A stretch of DNA of 64,000 bases from Glandiceps talaboti (Eukaryota; Hemichordata; Enteropneusta; Spengelidae), in NCBI RefSeq assembly GCF_964340395.1, contig NC_135549.1, positions 33,538,832 through 33,602,831 on the forward strand, read 5' to 3'. This document shows positions 52,909-64,000 of this stretch, in pieces. The first letter of the stretch is position 1. Every line of letters begins with the position of its first letter. Made by a program: the position numbers and the translations under genes. The notes under the pieces were generated by a model, which was not told where the DNA came from, did not search any database, and was given only the letters and a program-made list of their open reading frames with translations.

Positions 52909-54001
52909 CTAAAATAAACAAGAATCAGAAATTTGTAAACTTAGATGATATCCAAGACGTGGCAAATGAAATGCCTCATCAAGGTGAAGTTGTCCAAGTA
53001 AAGTGATGTCTACAATTACAAGTGATCTAGATTGTAAAATGCAATCGTTGGCGGTGCTTCGCACATTAGCGGAGAGCGAGTAGCGCGCCACCAACGACTG
53101 TACATGTGTTTTAATGTCGAAGAAACATCGTGTCAGTCATAACATCTGCTATGTAGTCGTCAAAATAAGTAGAATAGACTATTCTATTCTACAGAAAGGT
53201 TATGAAAAAAAATAGAATTGAATATATTAAATTCAAATAATTAGATTAAATCTCCATCATCCAATTTGTGTTTACAGAATATGAATGCCCTCGTCAGACT
53301 TCAATATAGCAAAGCTCACTAAAAACTATGCCATAGACAAGTCTTTTATGGGAATATCGTAAAGTTCTTATGGCTTTTCACACAGTACAGAACGAGGTTA
53401 CCTTGGCGTTTCACTCAAGGGACGCGATCTATTTTGCATAAAGATATATATCAAATCCAAACTAATAATAACTTAGAGACTGCAGGATCCCTTTACTTCG
53501 TCACATTGATAAGTGATATCCATTGCTATTCTTTACCAATGCAGTAGAAACAGTCTATTGCTGAAACGATTATACGTGGACTTGATGATTTTAGGCTACT
53601 GGTTTCAACTTTTTACTTTCCACCTGATATAATCACTTAGCTGTGCCTATCTACATCTCAACTGTGCGTGGAACCTATAGAATTGTTATACGTTTACTTT
53701 GCAGTTGAAGGGTCTGATACTTAGGGTGTTTCAAGAAATGCTATGTCCCATCAGCCGAACACCAAGGTAACCCCGTTTACACAGTAACTTTGAATCTAAA
53801 TTATCCTTGAAAATGCTTACTTAGGTGCGAAACTAGTCGGAAATCACACATCGTCGTAAAAGTAGAGACTGACCTCTTTACGACACTTTCCAAGACAAGG
53901 GTATAGTATTTATAATTGCATCTGCGGAAAAGTATGCCCTGGCTTGTGAGAATGGAAATTTACACTACTTTTGTACTAAATTACAACAGAAATGTTCTCA
54001 C
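52909..54001. other. SLC27A last intron
   Basis: Unique sequence apart from a short imperfect palindrome at about 53044-53097 (CGTTGGCGGTGCTTCGC against GCGCGCCACCAACG). No coding signal on either strand. Confidence 0.6.
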
Positions 54002-54099
54002 CTGGGACCATAACTCCATATACAATAGCTTCTTGAATGTCAGGACAAGATGTTAGTACTTGGGCCAGCTCTGTAGTTGCAACGTTCTCACCTTTCCAT
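54002..54099 (-). CDS. SLC27A penultimate coding exon
   Basis: Acceptor AACTTAG|ATGG and donor CCCAG|GTGAGA; 98 bp, phase 1 at the 3' end, fitting the last exon. It encodes WKGENVATTELAQVLTSCPD followed by IQEAIVYGVMVPG. WKGENV followed by TTEVA is the signature motif of the FATP/VLACS family near the adenylation-domain hinge. Earlier exons would lie at higher coordinates on the minus strand; none were recognised up to 64000, so the upstream intron is at least about 10 kb or the exons are too diverged to see by eye. Confidence 0.92.
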
Positions 54100-54481
54100 C
54101 TAAGTTGTTAGAAAACAACCATGATTAATAATAAAACTATACATACTGCAAAATTCAGATATTTTCAGCCAATTTGCTGTCATGCTCTTCAGAGAGGTAG
54201 CCTCGCAACATGCAAGTACAATAGAAACTTCAATATTCAACAGCTGAATGATTTATCATTTTATTTCTTGAGTCACAATGACGGTCTATCAATTTATGAA
54301 ATTAATATTCAAAGTTTATCCAAGATAAAATATGTGTGAAACTTAGGTGGAACTGACTTTGTTCATCGTGATTATATATCTCAGTCTGTGAGTCTCATTC
54401 TCTACGTTTTTATAAGTTGGTCAATAATTATAATAATAATGTAAGTTTATTAGAGAGACAAACTATTGACTTGCGTGTATT
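54100..54481. other. SLC27A intron sequence, unassigned
   Basis: AT-rich. It contains a 72-codon frame (54121-54339) without recognisable similarity. Confidence 0.4.
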
Positions 54482-57261
54482 GCGTTGAATGCCTGCCAAT
54501 ATTCGAAAATTCAATACTGCAATGACTATATGCAATACTGCAATGACTATATGCAATACTGCAATGACTATATGCGATATGACTACATGAGATGATTACA
54601 TGCGATATGACTACATGCGATGTGACTACATGAGATGACTACATGCGATATGACTACATGAGGTGACTACATGCGATGCGACTACATTAGATGACTACAT
54701 GAGATGACTACATGCGATATGACTATATGAGATGACTACATGCGATATGACTACATGAGGTGACTACATGCGATGTGACTACATGAGATGACTACATGCG
54801 ATATGACTACATGAGATGACTACATGCTATACTGCGATTCGAGATGATGACATGATATGCGGCGATTTTGTAATGACGTTATGCCATTCGTAGATTATTC
54901 AATATACATAAGGGGTAGACCATTCGATATCCTGGGGGGCTTTGAAGTTTGGTGGAGAGTCATTATTTTTTTTCCCACCTGCTTGCCTGAGAATTATTTT
55001 TTTCTCCTTCGCCTATGCTGGCAACTTTTTTTTTCTTTGCTTTTCTGAGATATCCGTATTTTTTTTTACGTCAATGTTGAACACCTACATTTGTTGCCAC
55101 AATTTTCTGTTTGGTTTTGGCACACGGTAATAGAGAGAGTAAAAAGATGTTCTATGACACACATATTATATTTAGAAAACTACATATTTCATACATGTTT
55201 GATTTTCAATTAAATAAACATCGTTGACAGTTTTTATGCCATGGTATGGTGACACACTGAAAATACAAATCGGAAACTTGATTGGTGAGCTCAAACATTC
55301 AGATAGACCAGTCAGTTTCTCAAGCTTGGGGGATGGGGGGTGTCAGTGTTTTTTTTCCATTGGGCCGACAAAAAGTCACTGACCCCCCTGAATAAAGTTT
55401 CATAGCATCTGACAGTAAGTTGTAGAGGGAAGAGCTTTGAGACTGGGATATGTCCACCTCTTGTGTGTTATTGTGTGTGTGAATGGGGGGGGGGGGTTTC
55501 TAGGGTTCTATAAAACGGCCTGGAGGATTTTTACTTCTAAAGGCAATGTTTAGGCTATTCACAGACACTTTCAGACAATAATTTACAAGCTTTACAAGGC
55601 AGCTCTAACATGTAAAAAGCAACTACATAAGGTTGAAACATGTTTGAAATAAAGTTCCATAGCATCTTGACAGTAAGAGGTGGAGGGAAGAACTTTGATT
55701 TGAGGCTTGGACATGTCTACGTCTTTTTTTACCAATTTTGGTGAATCTTATTGTTGGTTTAACGAATGAGTGGCCTCTGGGGTGATGGAGTGCAAGGGGT
55801 CCCCCCGCCAGATCTGCAGTTTTTTGTTTCTATTTAGGCAATTTTTAGGTTATGCATAGCCTCTGAGATATATATTGCCAAGCATCGAAAAGCTAAAGTA
55901 AATATAACTTTTTACCTAAGTTTTCCATGTTATAAAAGTGGGCCTGTAACATTGGTATAGGGGCATTGATATTGCATGTATAGTAAAGTTACTGATGTGT
56001 TAGAGCACTTTAGGAGGTCATACCTAGTGTACAATAGAAACTTGAATTTGAGTTGTGGTGTCGATACATGTAGTGTCTGAAATAGGAAGTATAGCATCCC
56101 TTCTGACAAATTCATACTGAAGAGACTAGAACAATTTAGATTAAGTTCTTTTATAAACTATCCAATAGTATGAAGGTTACCATTACAAAACCTTCAAGTT
56201 CACTTTTGCCCCAAAGTGTAAGATAAGTGAAGCACTGATTGTGAAACAGCCAAACACTTACATGGCATGTTCTGTAACTAGTGTGGTAGCTAGGTAATAC
56301 ATGTATTATATGTATAATGTTATGTATAGTTATTTATGAACCCTTACATGAAGTAATATTTAAACCATTTACGAAAGAAACAGAGAAAAGAACAAATATA
56401 TATATATGTACCACATGCTAACGAAACTGACTGGTACCTGACATGTGTTTGAAACTGTTTGTCATGATTTGACAAGTGTCCTGGTTGGAGAGGTACGAGC
56501 AAGTTGAACAGTATACTCGAACCTGTGCATCATTTCCCTGCCGACATTTTTTTTCTAGCAGTAGTGGTCCGTCTTTTTTTTCCATCACCCTCTCATATCC
56601 GGATTTTTTTTCAAGCAAATCCATTCGGCATATTTTTTCCCCGAAATCTTCCAAGCCCCCCCCCCCCCCCCCCGGATATCAAATGGTCCACCTCTTACCA
56701 CGTGCAACGGTGCAACATGCTGAGGAGTACTCCCTAGCCTGTTTCATATCAATACTCGTATTATGCGTATTGAATAATCTACGAATGGCATAACGTCATT
56801 ACAAAATCGCCGCATATCATGTCATCATCTCGCATCGCAGTATTGCATACAGTCATCTCATGTAGTCATGTCGCATGTAGTCATCTCATGTAGTCATATC
56901 GCATGTAGTCATCTCATGTAGTCATATCGCATGTAGTCATATCGCATGTAGTCACCTCATGTAGTTATATCGCATGTAGTCATCTCATGTAGTCATCTCA
57001 TGTAGTCATATCGCATGTAGTCACCTCATGTAGTCATATCGCATGTAGTCATCGCATGTAGTCATATCGCATGTAGTCATCTCATGTAGTCACATCGCAT
57101 GTAGTCATATCGCATGTAGTCACCTCATGTAGTCATATCGCATATAGTCATCTCATGTAGTCATATCGCATATAGTCATTGCAGTATTGCATATAGTCAT
57201 TGCAGTATTGCATAAAGTCATTGCAGTATTGTATTTTCGAATATTGGCAGGCATTCTACGC
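54482..57261. mobile_element. 2.78-kb foldback-like element with tandem-repeat arms
   Basis: The ends GAATGCCTGCCAATATTCGA and its inverse at 57236-57255 are followed by arms of 11-22-bp subrepeats (GATGACTACATGCGATATGA and variants). These occupy about 54520-54850 on the left and, inverted, about 56800-57240 on the right. Further inward both arms share TGCGGCGATTTTGTAATGAC and TAAGGGG/CCACCTCTTA-type ends with G- or C-runs, then periodic T8-9 tracts. The interior (55080-56560) includes a duplicated segment (about 55397-55465 and 55650-55725, ATAAAGTTyCATAGCATCT). No transposase and no clear target duplication seen. Confidence 0.78.
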
Positions 57262-58954
57262 TATAGTACGTGTACGTTACAGAATGACTGGTACAGTGAT
57301 GTCAATGAATGTCTTCAACATTTGTGCAGAAGTCACCAAAGTATTAATGTAAGAATCTCTAGTTAATCGATTCATTTTTTCTTGTTCAGCACATATTCAA
57401 GTCTTTATTCAGACGTGAGGTATATTTGTTTACTTGATAAATGTAGTAAGAACAGTTTGAATTCTAAAGGTACTAGCATTAATATTCCATTTTATGTTAG
57501 CTCAGAAGAAAAAACAATTATACATTTGCATGTACCAAAATAAAATGACACTGCCAAACATGGTTTGTACTTTTGACTTCCTTTATCAGGACGTATCTGG
57601 ACTTTATATGCGTATAAAGATACTTCTGTGTGTCCCACTTGGATGTAGCACAGGGGCGGGTCAGTGTCTCAATGAAATTATATTTTCATTTACCAAAGCA
57701 ATCAGTTCACGTGACACGTTTGATTGACAGTTGTCATTGGTATATATTGTTGGATTGATAGTTATATGTTTACTCGAGTGTGCTATCTTCATAAAAATCG
57801 TCTTAAACACTTCTAAATTAAATCCTCCTCACATAAAGAAAGAAGCGACCAAAAATTTGACTGCTCATATCGTATTTGAATCCCGAGAAATCAACTGTCT
57901 TATGAAGCTTTCAACAGTTAATAAACTAGTTGTCTTGCCATTTCTTGCCCTAATATGTGGATAATGTTGTTCCACCTATTTTAGACAGAGAGTATATCTG
58001 GCCTGAATTACATTTCCGCGCAAATGCAAACCGAGGGAACGAACAGCACTTAGGGAAGGGGTGGGGGCTGATGAGAAAATATTTTGTACAAATTGTTTCC
58101 CAGTTCCCTCTTCCCTTCAAGCTCACAAAAAAAACGTTGTCGCTGATTTTCATTTGTGCAGTTATATGGCATACTGCCCGTATTCTGGAGATGTGCAAAT
58201 GTATGATACACTAGTATAAAATAACAGTGGTAATCGACTTCAGTGTTCATACATAATAAGAGATTTCTTTATAAGTGTGGGATTTGCAAGGAGAGGTTGG
58301 ATCGTAATCTATATTTGGAGATACTTAGCCAACCCCATTCAATTGTGGTTTGGCGCAGGAACAGCATACCTTGATCACCCATGGGGAGTATTCTGGAATA
58401 GGGCTCAATCATTTGGTAACCTTGCCAAAATAAACCACAGGCTAGCATTGAAAGGGTTCTGGAAAATTCATTAAACGGAATAATTTTTAACCGACACAAT
58501 ATGCACATTATGCAAGTTTTTCGATTTGCCAATCCCCTCTCAGCGCAACGGAGGATGTTTTTAGACATGGTATTTTTTACAAGTGTGTAAGTAATGTTTA
58601 TGATAGTCCATATATGCTTTTCAAGTTACATTTTAAAGTTCCACAGATGCCGGATCGGAGAACTAGAAAGTTTACAAACCTGATGCCAGTAAATTTAATG
58701 TTTTTAAACACTGTGCCGTTCACAGATGTACATGTATAACAACGTATAGTGGTCTTTGTTGTAGTATTTTGAATATTGACTTTAATTTATCAAATTTAAT
58801 TTTCCAGATTGTCCACCTGACAATATTGATTTTATATATTTGCCTCATAATGTATTTTAGATATAGTATTTTATTTGCCACAAACTCAAAATCATATCAA
58901 CATAACAAGAGAGAAAGTACAAAAGACAGTGGAATAAATATTACAATTAAACTG
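57262..58954. other. Intronic or intergenic sequence without recognised features
   Basis: Several frames of 65-99 codons exist on both strands, but none resembles a known family and most lack an ATG or overlap each other. 57700-57735 has a CACGTG box, ATTGG and TATATA in close order, which may be chance. Confidence 0.4.
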
Positions 58955-61900
58955 ATGGATGAATAAAGAGTTTATGGCTGGACCACAGAAATAGTTTGAA
59001 ACAAACTAGTCAAGTTTGTGGCCCATACTACAATTGATTAAACAAATAAAATAATCAAAGCAAAAACAAAAACAAATTTGAAATTAAAACAAAAACAAAC
59101 AAAAAACAAACAAAACAAAACGCGTTCTCATCAAAAAAAAATATATAACAACTGGCATTAAATGCAATGTAAGGTAGAAAAAGCTGAATTAATTTTGTAA
59201 CAAATACTGTTTTAACTGAGATTTAAAAGTAGTCCTGGATTGTATTTTTTTCAATTCTTCAGGTAAGGAGTTCCAATGTTTTGCAGCTGCATACTGAAAA
59301 TTGTGTTGCGTCAAAGTAAGATTTACTTTTGGAATGTAAAAGTTATCTCTCGTTGTATTCCGAGTGTGATACGTATTTGGTGGTGTGTTGAAATAGTCGT
59401 TAACTGTTTGCGGGAAGTGACCGGCCCTCAAATCAAAAATAAATAAAGAAGTATTAAATTTGCATTGCTGGTGGACACTTAGAATTCCTAGTTGCTGAAA
59501 AAGAGGGGAGGAGGGAGCACCAATATTTGAAAAAGTTATAAAGCGAATAACTTTCTTTTGAAGGTTTAAGATAGGCTTGAGAAATGTATTGTATGTATTG
59601 CCCCATATCTCTACAATATGAGATATGGGGCAAGATCATAGAGTTATACAGCAGAAGAAGAGTAGATTTAGGTACGTAATAGCGAATTTTGGAAATTATG
59701 CCATTAATTGGAGAAATTGCTTTCCTAACTTTTTCAATGTGTGATGTCCAAAGCATATTTTGATCTAAACACACGCCAAGATAATTGGTTGACGTTACTT
59801 GTGAAATTTGTGAGCGATTGATGCCCAGACTTCCCTCCGTTTTCACCAATCTTTGCGAAGTCTTAATAATCATGAAATTCGTTTTTTCTACATTGATAGT
59901 GAGCCTATTGGCGTCGCACCAGTCACAGACTTTCCTGAAGTCGAAATGGAGTTGATCAAGCTGAATTATATTTGAGGGATTGTTGATAAATTGAAACAAG
60001 TTTGTGTCGTCGGCAAATAATCGAAATTCAAATGCATCAGTAGCGTTCACAATATCATTGATGTAAATCAGAAAGAGAAGGGGGCCTAAAATTGAGCCTC
60101 GTGGTACTCCACATTGTATTTCGCTATATGGCGAGGTAACATTATTTATACAGACACACTGCTTACGCTGGGAGAGATAACTTTTAAACCAAAGTAAAGG
60201 CAAGCCTCTGACACTGTAGAAGAATACTATGGTCTATTGTGTCAAAGGCTTTCCGCAAATCAATGAATATACCACATGTCAGATATCCATTGTCCAGCTT
60301 ATTAGCAATACCAGTGATCAGGTCAACCAGGGCAAGCTTAGTACTGTGTTTTTTCCTGAAACCAAACTGAGTTTTGATGAGGATGTTGTATTTTTCAAAA
60401 TATATAACAAGTTGATGATTGACAATAGATTCAAACACTTTACTGATTACGGGCAAAATTGAAATGGGGCGATAATTGCCAACATCGCATGGCGAACCTT
60501 TTTTATAAATAGGTATTACCTTGGCAATCTTAAGTAGACTTGGAAAAATACCATTGTTGAGAGAACAGTTAATTATATGTGTGAGAGGGCATGCAATAAT
60601 GTGAGCAGCGTGTATAACTAAGAGGGGATTAATTGTGTCCTGACCGGTAGCTTTGCGGGAATCAAGCTTGAATATTTCTCCAAGGACGTCTTCTTCAGAC
60701 ACGGGGTGAAAGAAAAAGGAGTTGAGGTAGTTCCCATCCAGGTATTGTCTAAAGTCTTTGTTGCTTGTAATCTTTTGAGTAAGATTGGGCCCAATACCAG
60801 TGAAATAATTATTGAATTCTTGAGTAATATCTCTTGTATCTGTTAAGCATGTGTTTCCAGGGTTGTTTGTAGTTAATTTATCGGGAGAACATTTGGTATG
60901 TGTTTTGTTCAACATCTCTTTAATAATAAGCCAAGTTTTGTTGGTGTTGCCAGAGGCATTTGAAATTTTATTGGTGTAGTAGTTTTTCTTAGCCAACCTA
61001 AGGAGCTTCGTCAATGTATTCCTGTACCTAGTATACATATTTTTAATTTGGTTATTCCTTGGGTGATTTTTCATTTTCGAGAAAAGTTTATGTTTTGTAT
61101 GTATGGATGTAAATAAGCCCTTTGTGATCCAGGGTCTTTTAATTGACTTTTGTGTTCTTGTAAATGTTTTTATTCGAAGATGTCTTCTGATAACAGTATG
61201 AAATAAATCATTAAAAATATTGTATGCTTCAGACGGATCTTCGCACATGTGGACTGGTTGCCAGGATACATTGCTTAGGTCAGCTAAGAAGGCCTCTTTG
61301 TTGTAATTCCAGAAATCGTAGGTGTGTGTTTTGGTACTGTTTTCAAAAACGTGATGCAGACTTTTAATAATGCCGAAAATTGGATAGTGGTCTGAAATGT
61401 CTGTTTCAATTGTACCGGACTCAATAAAGTGGTCAGTAATATTTGTGAGGTGTTAGTAACTCTGGTAGGGGTGTTAATTAATTGTGTCATATTGTATGTA
61501 TTCAGGAGAGTATTGTAATGAGTAACGGGTGGGCTATCTAAAGATGTGTCAATATTCATATCGCCAAGGAGAATATAATCACGCCCGTTCACTGACACCT
61601 GATCAAGGCATGCTTCTAAACTGTCAATGAATTCATTAAAAGGTGTGTTGGGTCTTCTGTAGATAACGCCTATAACAATCTTTTTGTTGTTGATCATAGT
61701 TTCCCCAAAGATGGATTCGCAGTGATTAATTTTACATGTGTTAATGCGAGAGAAGGACAACGAGTTGTGAAAATACAGAGCGACTCCACCACCTTGTGAG
61801 GCTTCACGATTACAAGTAACGAAAGTATAGGAAGGCAAATCATAAAGACAGCAATTTGAATCGGGATGTAACCATGTTTCCGTTAGAGCTATAAAAAGAA

Positions 61901-62260
61901 AATTTTGATCTAACATGCTTAGAAAGTTAACAAAGCTATCAAAGTTTTTTGTAAGGGATCTGACATTGCAATGTAGGAAAGAACATGAACTTTTTAAAAG
62001 ATTTCTATCAGAATGCAAGACTTACAGCTGTATTTGACTATGACTTCTTCGTTCATCATGAAATGACTGACATACTTAGAGAATAAGTAATCGAAAAATG
62101 TGTTTTTAATGTGCATTAAGTTAGTTTTGTTTGTTTGATATGCTTGTGTGTTTTGTATTCTTGAATTTTTCATTTTTAGGAGCCTGTAAATGGGACTTGC
62201 CAGCCTTCCGTGAAATAAATAAATAAACTGTATGTCAACGAGTTGAGTAATTGGTAACAA
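58955..62260 (-). mobile_element. CR1/Rex-like non-LTR retrotransposon, decayed
   Basis: A minus-strand ORF2 with endonuclease, reverse transcriptase and C-terminal tail covers 62018 down to 59189. The likely 3' UTR continues through a T/G-rich stretch to about 58955, where the minus strand reads CTTTATTCATCCATC, similar to the short repeat tails of CR1-type elements. Sequence up to about 62260 may be the 5' end of ORF2 or its leader. The outer limits are inferred. It lies in the same orientation as SLC27A, probably within its long upstream intron. Confidence 0.8.
59189..62018 (-). pseudogene. LINE ORF2: endonuclease-reverse transcriptase with three frameshifts
   Basis: Domains are in order on the minus strand. 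Endonuclease (62018 to about 61290): HCNVRSL, LTETWL, GGGVALYF, GVIYRRPN and LLGDMNID. Linker and RT: DSRKATGQDTI, VIPIYKKGSPCDVGNYRPIS, QFGFRKKHST and FIDLRKAFDTIDH. RT continued: GVPRGSILGPLLFLIYINDI, FADD at 60006-60017 (the catalytic YxDD position) and KTNFMII. Tail: YAAAKHWNSLPEELKK and FKSQLKQYLL. The frame changes near 61440 (endonuclease), 60215 (just after the HSILLQ segment, probably with a small deletion) and 59620. The gene cannot make a full protein. The conserved residues place it in the CR1/Rex/L2 part of the Jockey superfamily; the exact clade is not decided. Confidence 0.9.
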
Positions 62261-62735
62261 AATACAACACCTTATTATTCCAAGACAATAGCCCCCGTCA
62301 CCACGTCCTGGTTTTCACATAATTTTATACATTACACTTTCATTCAAACGGGGGTCGACACATACATTCATAATTCATCAACAATACCGGTGCTTATCCG
62401 TCATTGCACGCATTTAGCGAGGAACGCTAGTCTATACCTTCATTACACAGTGTTCACCCCTGTGCACGTTACATAAGTTTGTATTCCTGTAAAATAAAAG
62501 AATGTGGAGAAATCAACTCCGGACTTTTGATTGGTTGTTTGTCAAATGTAACACGTGTACTCCCTGTCAAGTGATTGACCAATTTGAAACAAACAACACC
62601 TAACTAGTCTTACAAACACAATAGTTGTCCCTGCCACCACCTTTAAAGTGCACCTGGAGGGGTAGAGGAAAATTTTGATCCTCTAGGTCTGATTGGTTCA
62701 TGGTTCTCGACAGGAATCTAACATCTTGGGTTGGG
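62261..62735. other. Upstream region of the TATA-driven ORF
   Basis: It contains two ATTGG and one CCAAT box (about 62530, 62570 and 62694). 62528-62605 holds an imperfect inverted repeat (GGTTGTTTGTCAAA against TTTGAAACAAACAAC). No coding sequence recognised. Confidence 0.4.
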
Positions 62736-62799
62736 TATATAAATGACGCGTGATACATTTTCAAACTGTCTTTGCGACTCCAGCAAACGATAAACAAAG
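62736..62799 (+). promoter_or_regulatory. TATA box, initiator-like site and short leader
   Basis: TATATAAAT at 62736 is followed 27 bp later by TCAAACT (62761), which fits an initiator. A leader of about 37 nt then leads to AAAGATGG at 62800. The spacing is what a classical TATA-directed polymerase II promoter needs. Inferred, with no transcript data. Confidence 0.5.
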
Positions 62800-63387
62800 A
62801 TGGATACTGGTATTGTGCTGCTCACCCTGGTCTATGTCGTCATAGTATATGTCCGAAGCCTTGTACTGCTGAGAGTGGATGATAGAAGAATATTCCGATG
62901 TTTGGTATGGGTCCTGGATGCTGTATGCTGTCTACTTCGCTCACTGGTCGAAAAGAGGAAGTTGGAAGGAAAAATTGCAATGTGTATCACCGTATGGATG
63001 CTGTGTTTGCTTCAGATGTTTGTTCGCTGTACAATAGAGACTGTTCGAGTATGGAAGTCAATGGTTTGCGTATTGGTTCGTCAATTTATCATGGTTTGGT
63101 CCCTGCGAGAACGTCGAAGGATGGTATATGAGATAAGTCGGTTTGCTATGTTTGTTCTTTCTGCTGCATTTGGGCCCGTTGTATGGGAATGGGGGCCATG
63201 GTGGCAATTTCGGCGCGGTACCTTTTTTGGCGGGAAGGTGGCGGCCCGGGTTGACAGGTTAGGATTTAGACGGTTTTGTCAGGAGGAAAGTTTGTCATTG
63301 GTTGTTCAAGTGGCACAGACTGTAATATTCCCCATTTTCGAAAACATTAAGAACGCAAAATACATATCAAAATTTATCTACGAATAA
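62800..63387 (+). CDS. Hypothetical 195-residue multi-pass membrane protein (intronless)
   Basis: The ORF starts at an ATG in a favourable context (AAAGATGG) directly behind the TATA/initiator pair and ends at TAA overlapping AATAAA (63385-63390), a possible polyadenylation signal. The product has hydrophobic segments at about residues 4-24 (GIVLLTLVYVVIVYV), 34-46, 59-77 (IAMCITVWMLCLLQMFV), 86-101 and 114-130, separated by Arg-rich loops (SLRERRRMVYE). Trp, Val, Cys and Arg are unusually frequent. I recognise no family. It could be a lineage-specific gene, a gene of an unrecognised mobile element, or a chance frame on a GT-rich strand. Shorter alternative frames in the same region lack such a context. 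Confidence 0.4.
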   Translation: MDTGIVLLTLVYVVIVYVRSLVLLRVDDRRIFRCLVWVLDAVCCLLRSLVEKRKLEGKIAMCITVWMLCLLQMFVRCTIETVRVWKSMVCVLVRQFIMVWSLRERRRMVYEISRFAMFVLSAAFGPVVWEWGPWWQFRRGTFFGGKVAARVDRLGFRRFCQEESLSLVVQVAQTVIFPIFENIKNAKYISKFIYE

Positions 63388-64000
63388 ACAATACAAATCA
63401 AAATTTATCGACAAACAAATTTGAATAGATACGTCATACATAGTCATGTACACAAAGTTGTTCTCGGGTACCCAGATTCCTATAAATTCAGCCACCTCCG
63501 GTATACACATTTCTTTCACAACCGAAACAATTGTATTTTGCCATGTTCAAATGAAAAATCATTGATGTTTATATTAGACTATTTACGAAACACAAACTTG
63601 AAAACCATAATTGCCTATAACCACAGAAAACCACTTCTATTTAGGGTCCCATACTAAAGTTACCCCAAAACTAGTAAACCAAATGTAAACTTAAAATAGG
63701 TTGTTCCTAGAAATACAGACTGTGCCACTTCTAATTAGGGTTCCCATTCTAAAATTAACAACTTTCGCAAAAACTAGTTAACTAAATGTAAACTTAAAAT
63801 AGATTGTTTCTAGAAATACTGACTGTGCCACTTCTAATTAGGGTTAAAGTTTTGGCAAAATCTAGTTAGTTTTTTTTTCAAGAAATACAAAGTTGAATCG
63901 AAATATTTCTTTCATTAAAATGCTAATCATACAAAATTAAAACCCGTGTATTTTGCTCTGCAGCGCATATTTTTTTCATTCATGTTACAAATTTAAGAGT
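63388..64000. repeat. AT-rich region with about 115-bp direct repeats
   Basis: About 2.5 imperfect copies at about 63630-63870 share CACTTCTAATTAGGGTTCCC, AACTAGTTAACTAAATGTAA and ACTTAAAATAG-TTGTT-CTAGAAATAC. A short duplication, ATCAAAATTTATCKAC, lies at 63366 and 63397. No gene recognised. Confidence 0.6.

Noticed and set aside
58269-58568. 99-codon minus-strand frame as a further SLC27A exon
   Set aside because: It contains no SLC27A motif and has no matching splice phases.

Overview
The window is animal nuclear DNA. Its two recognisable genes are cut into short exons by GT-AG introns, and both encode proteins of animal families. It also carries CR1/Rex-type and L1/Tx1-type retrotransposon remains, several terminal-inverted-repeat (TIR) DNA elements, (AC)n, (ACAG)n and (CT)n microsatellites, and very long minisatellites. 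The closest precedent I know for minisatellites that copy an exon/intron junction is amphioxus ('mirage' minisatellites, recalled from work on the Adh locus). A cephalochordate or another marine invertebrate is therefore my best guess; it is inference, not proof.

Positions 1-50700 are the 5' part of one minus-strand gene. Its first seven coding exons (50700 down to 13796) join without a phase break into about 174 residues that align closely with the N-terminus of GRIPAP1/GRASP-1, a coiled-coil Rab4/GRIP-associated recycling-endosome protein. Coding DNA is only 523 bp. Most introns are filled by a different minisatellite: 36 bp in intron 7, about 52 bp in intron 6, 49 bp in intron 5, 48 bp in intron 4, 33 bp in intron 3 and 35 bp in intron 2. 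The intron 5 and intron 2 arrays start inside the upstream exon and repeat its last bases together with the 5' splice site, giving about 82 and about 118 decoy donors. Tandem arrays make up roughly half of the window. Introns 2 and 4 also hold mobile elements: a 1.68-kb element flanked by TTAA, a 203-bp hairpin element with a 9-bp target duplication, a 1.1-kb element with 152-bp internal repeats, a decayed LINE whose ORF1/ORF2 boundary has grown into a 54-bp array, and a 2.88-kb foldback-like element inserted into the 35-bp array. Intron 1 holds a LINE 3' end and microsatellites.

Positions 50701-52603 are the intergenic stretch: a 22-bp repeat just 5' of the GRIPAP1 start codon, a 600-bp (CT)n tract, a 0.4-kb inverted repeat, and the probable 3' UTR of the next gene. 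Positions 52604-54099 hold the last two coding exons of a minus-strand SLC27A (FATP / very-long-chain acyl-CoA synthetase) gene, whose product ends in Ala-Arg-Leu. Its earlier exons were not found and probably lie beyond the window. To the right are a second foldback-like element (54482-57261), a decayed CR1/Rex-like LINE on the minus strand (about 58955-62260), and a plus-strand ORF of 195 codons with a TATA box and initiator-like sequence that I cannot assign to any family.

The two recognised genes are head-to-tail and show no shared pathway. The notable biology is structural: a conserved housekeeping-type gene whose introns have been almost entirely rebuilt from tandem repeats, some of which duplicate its own splice signals.
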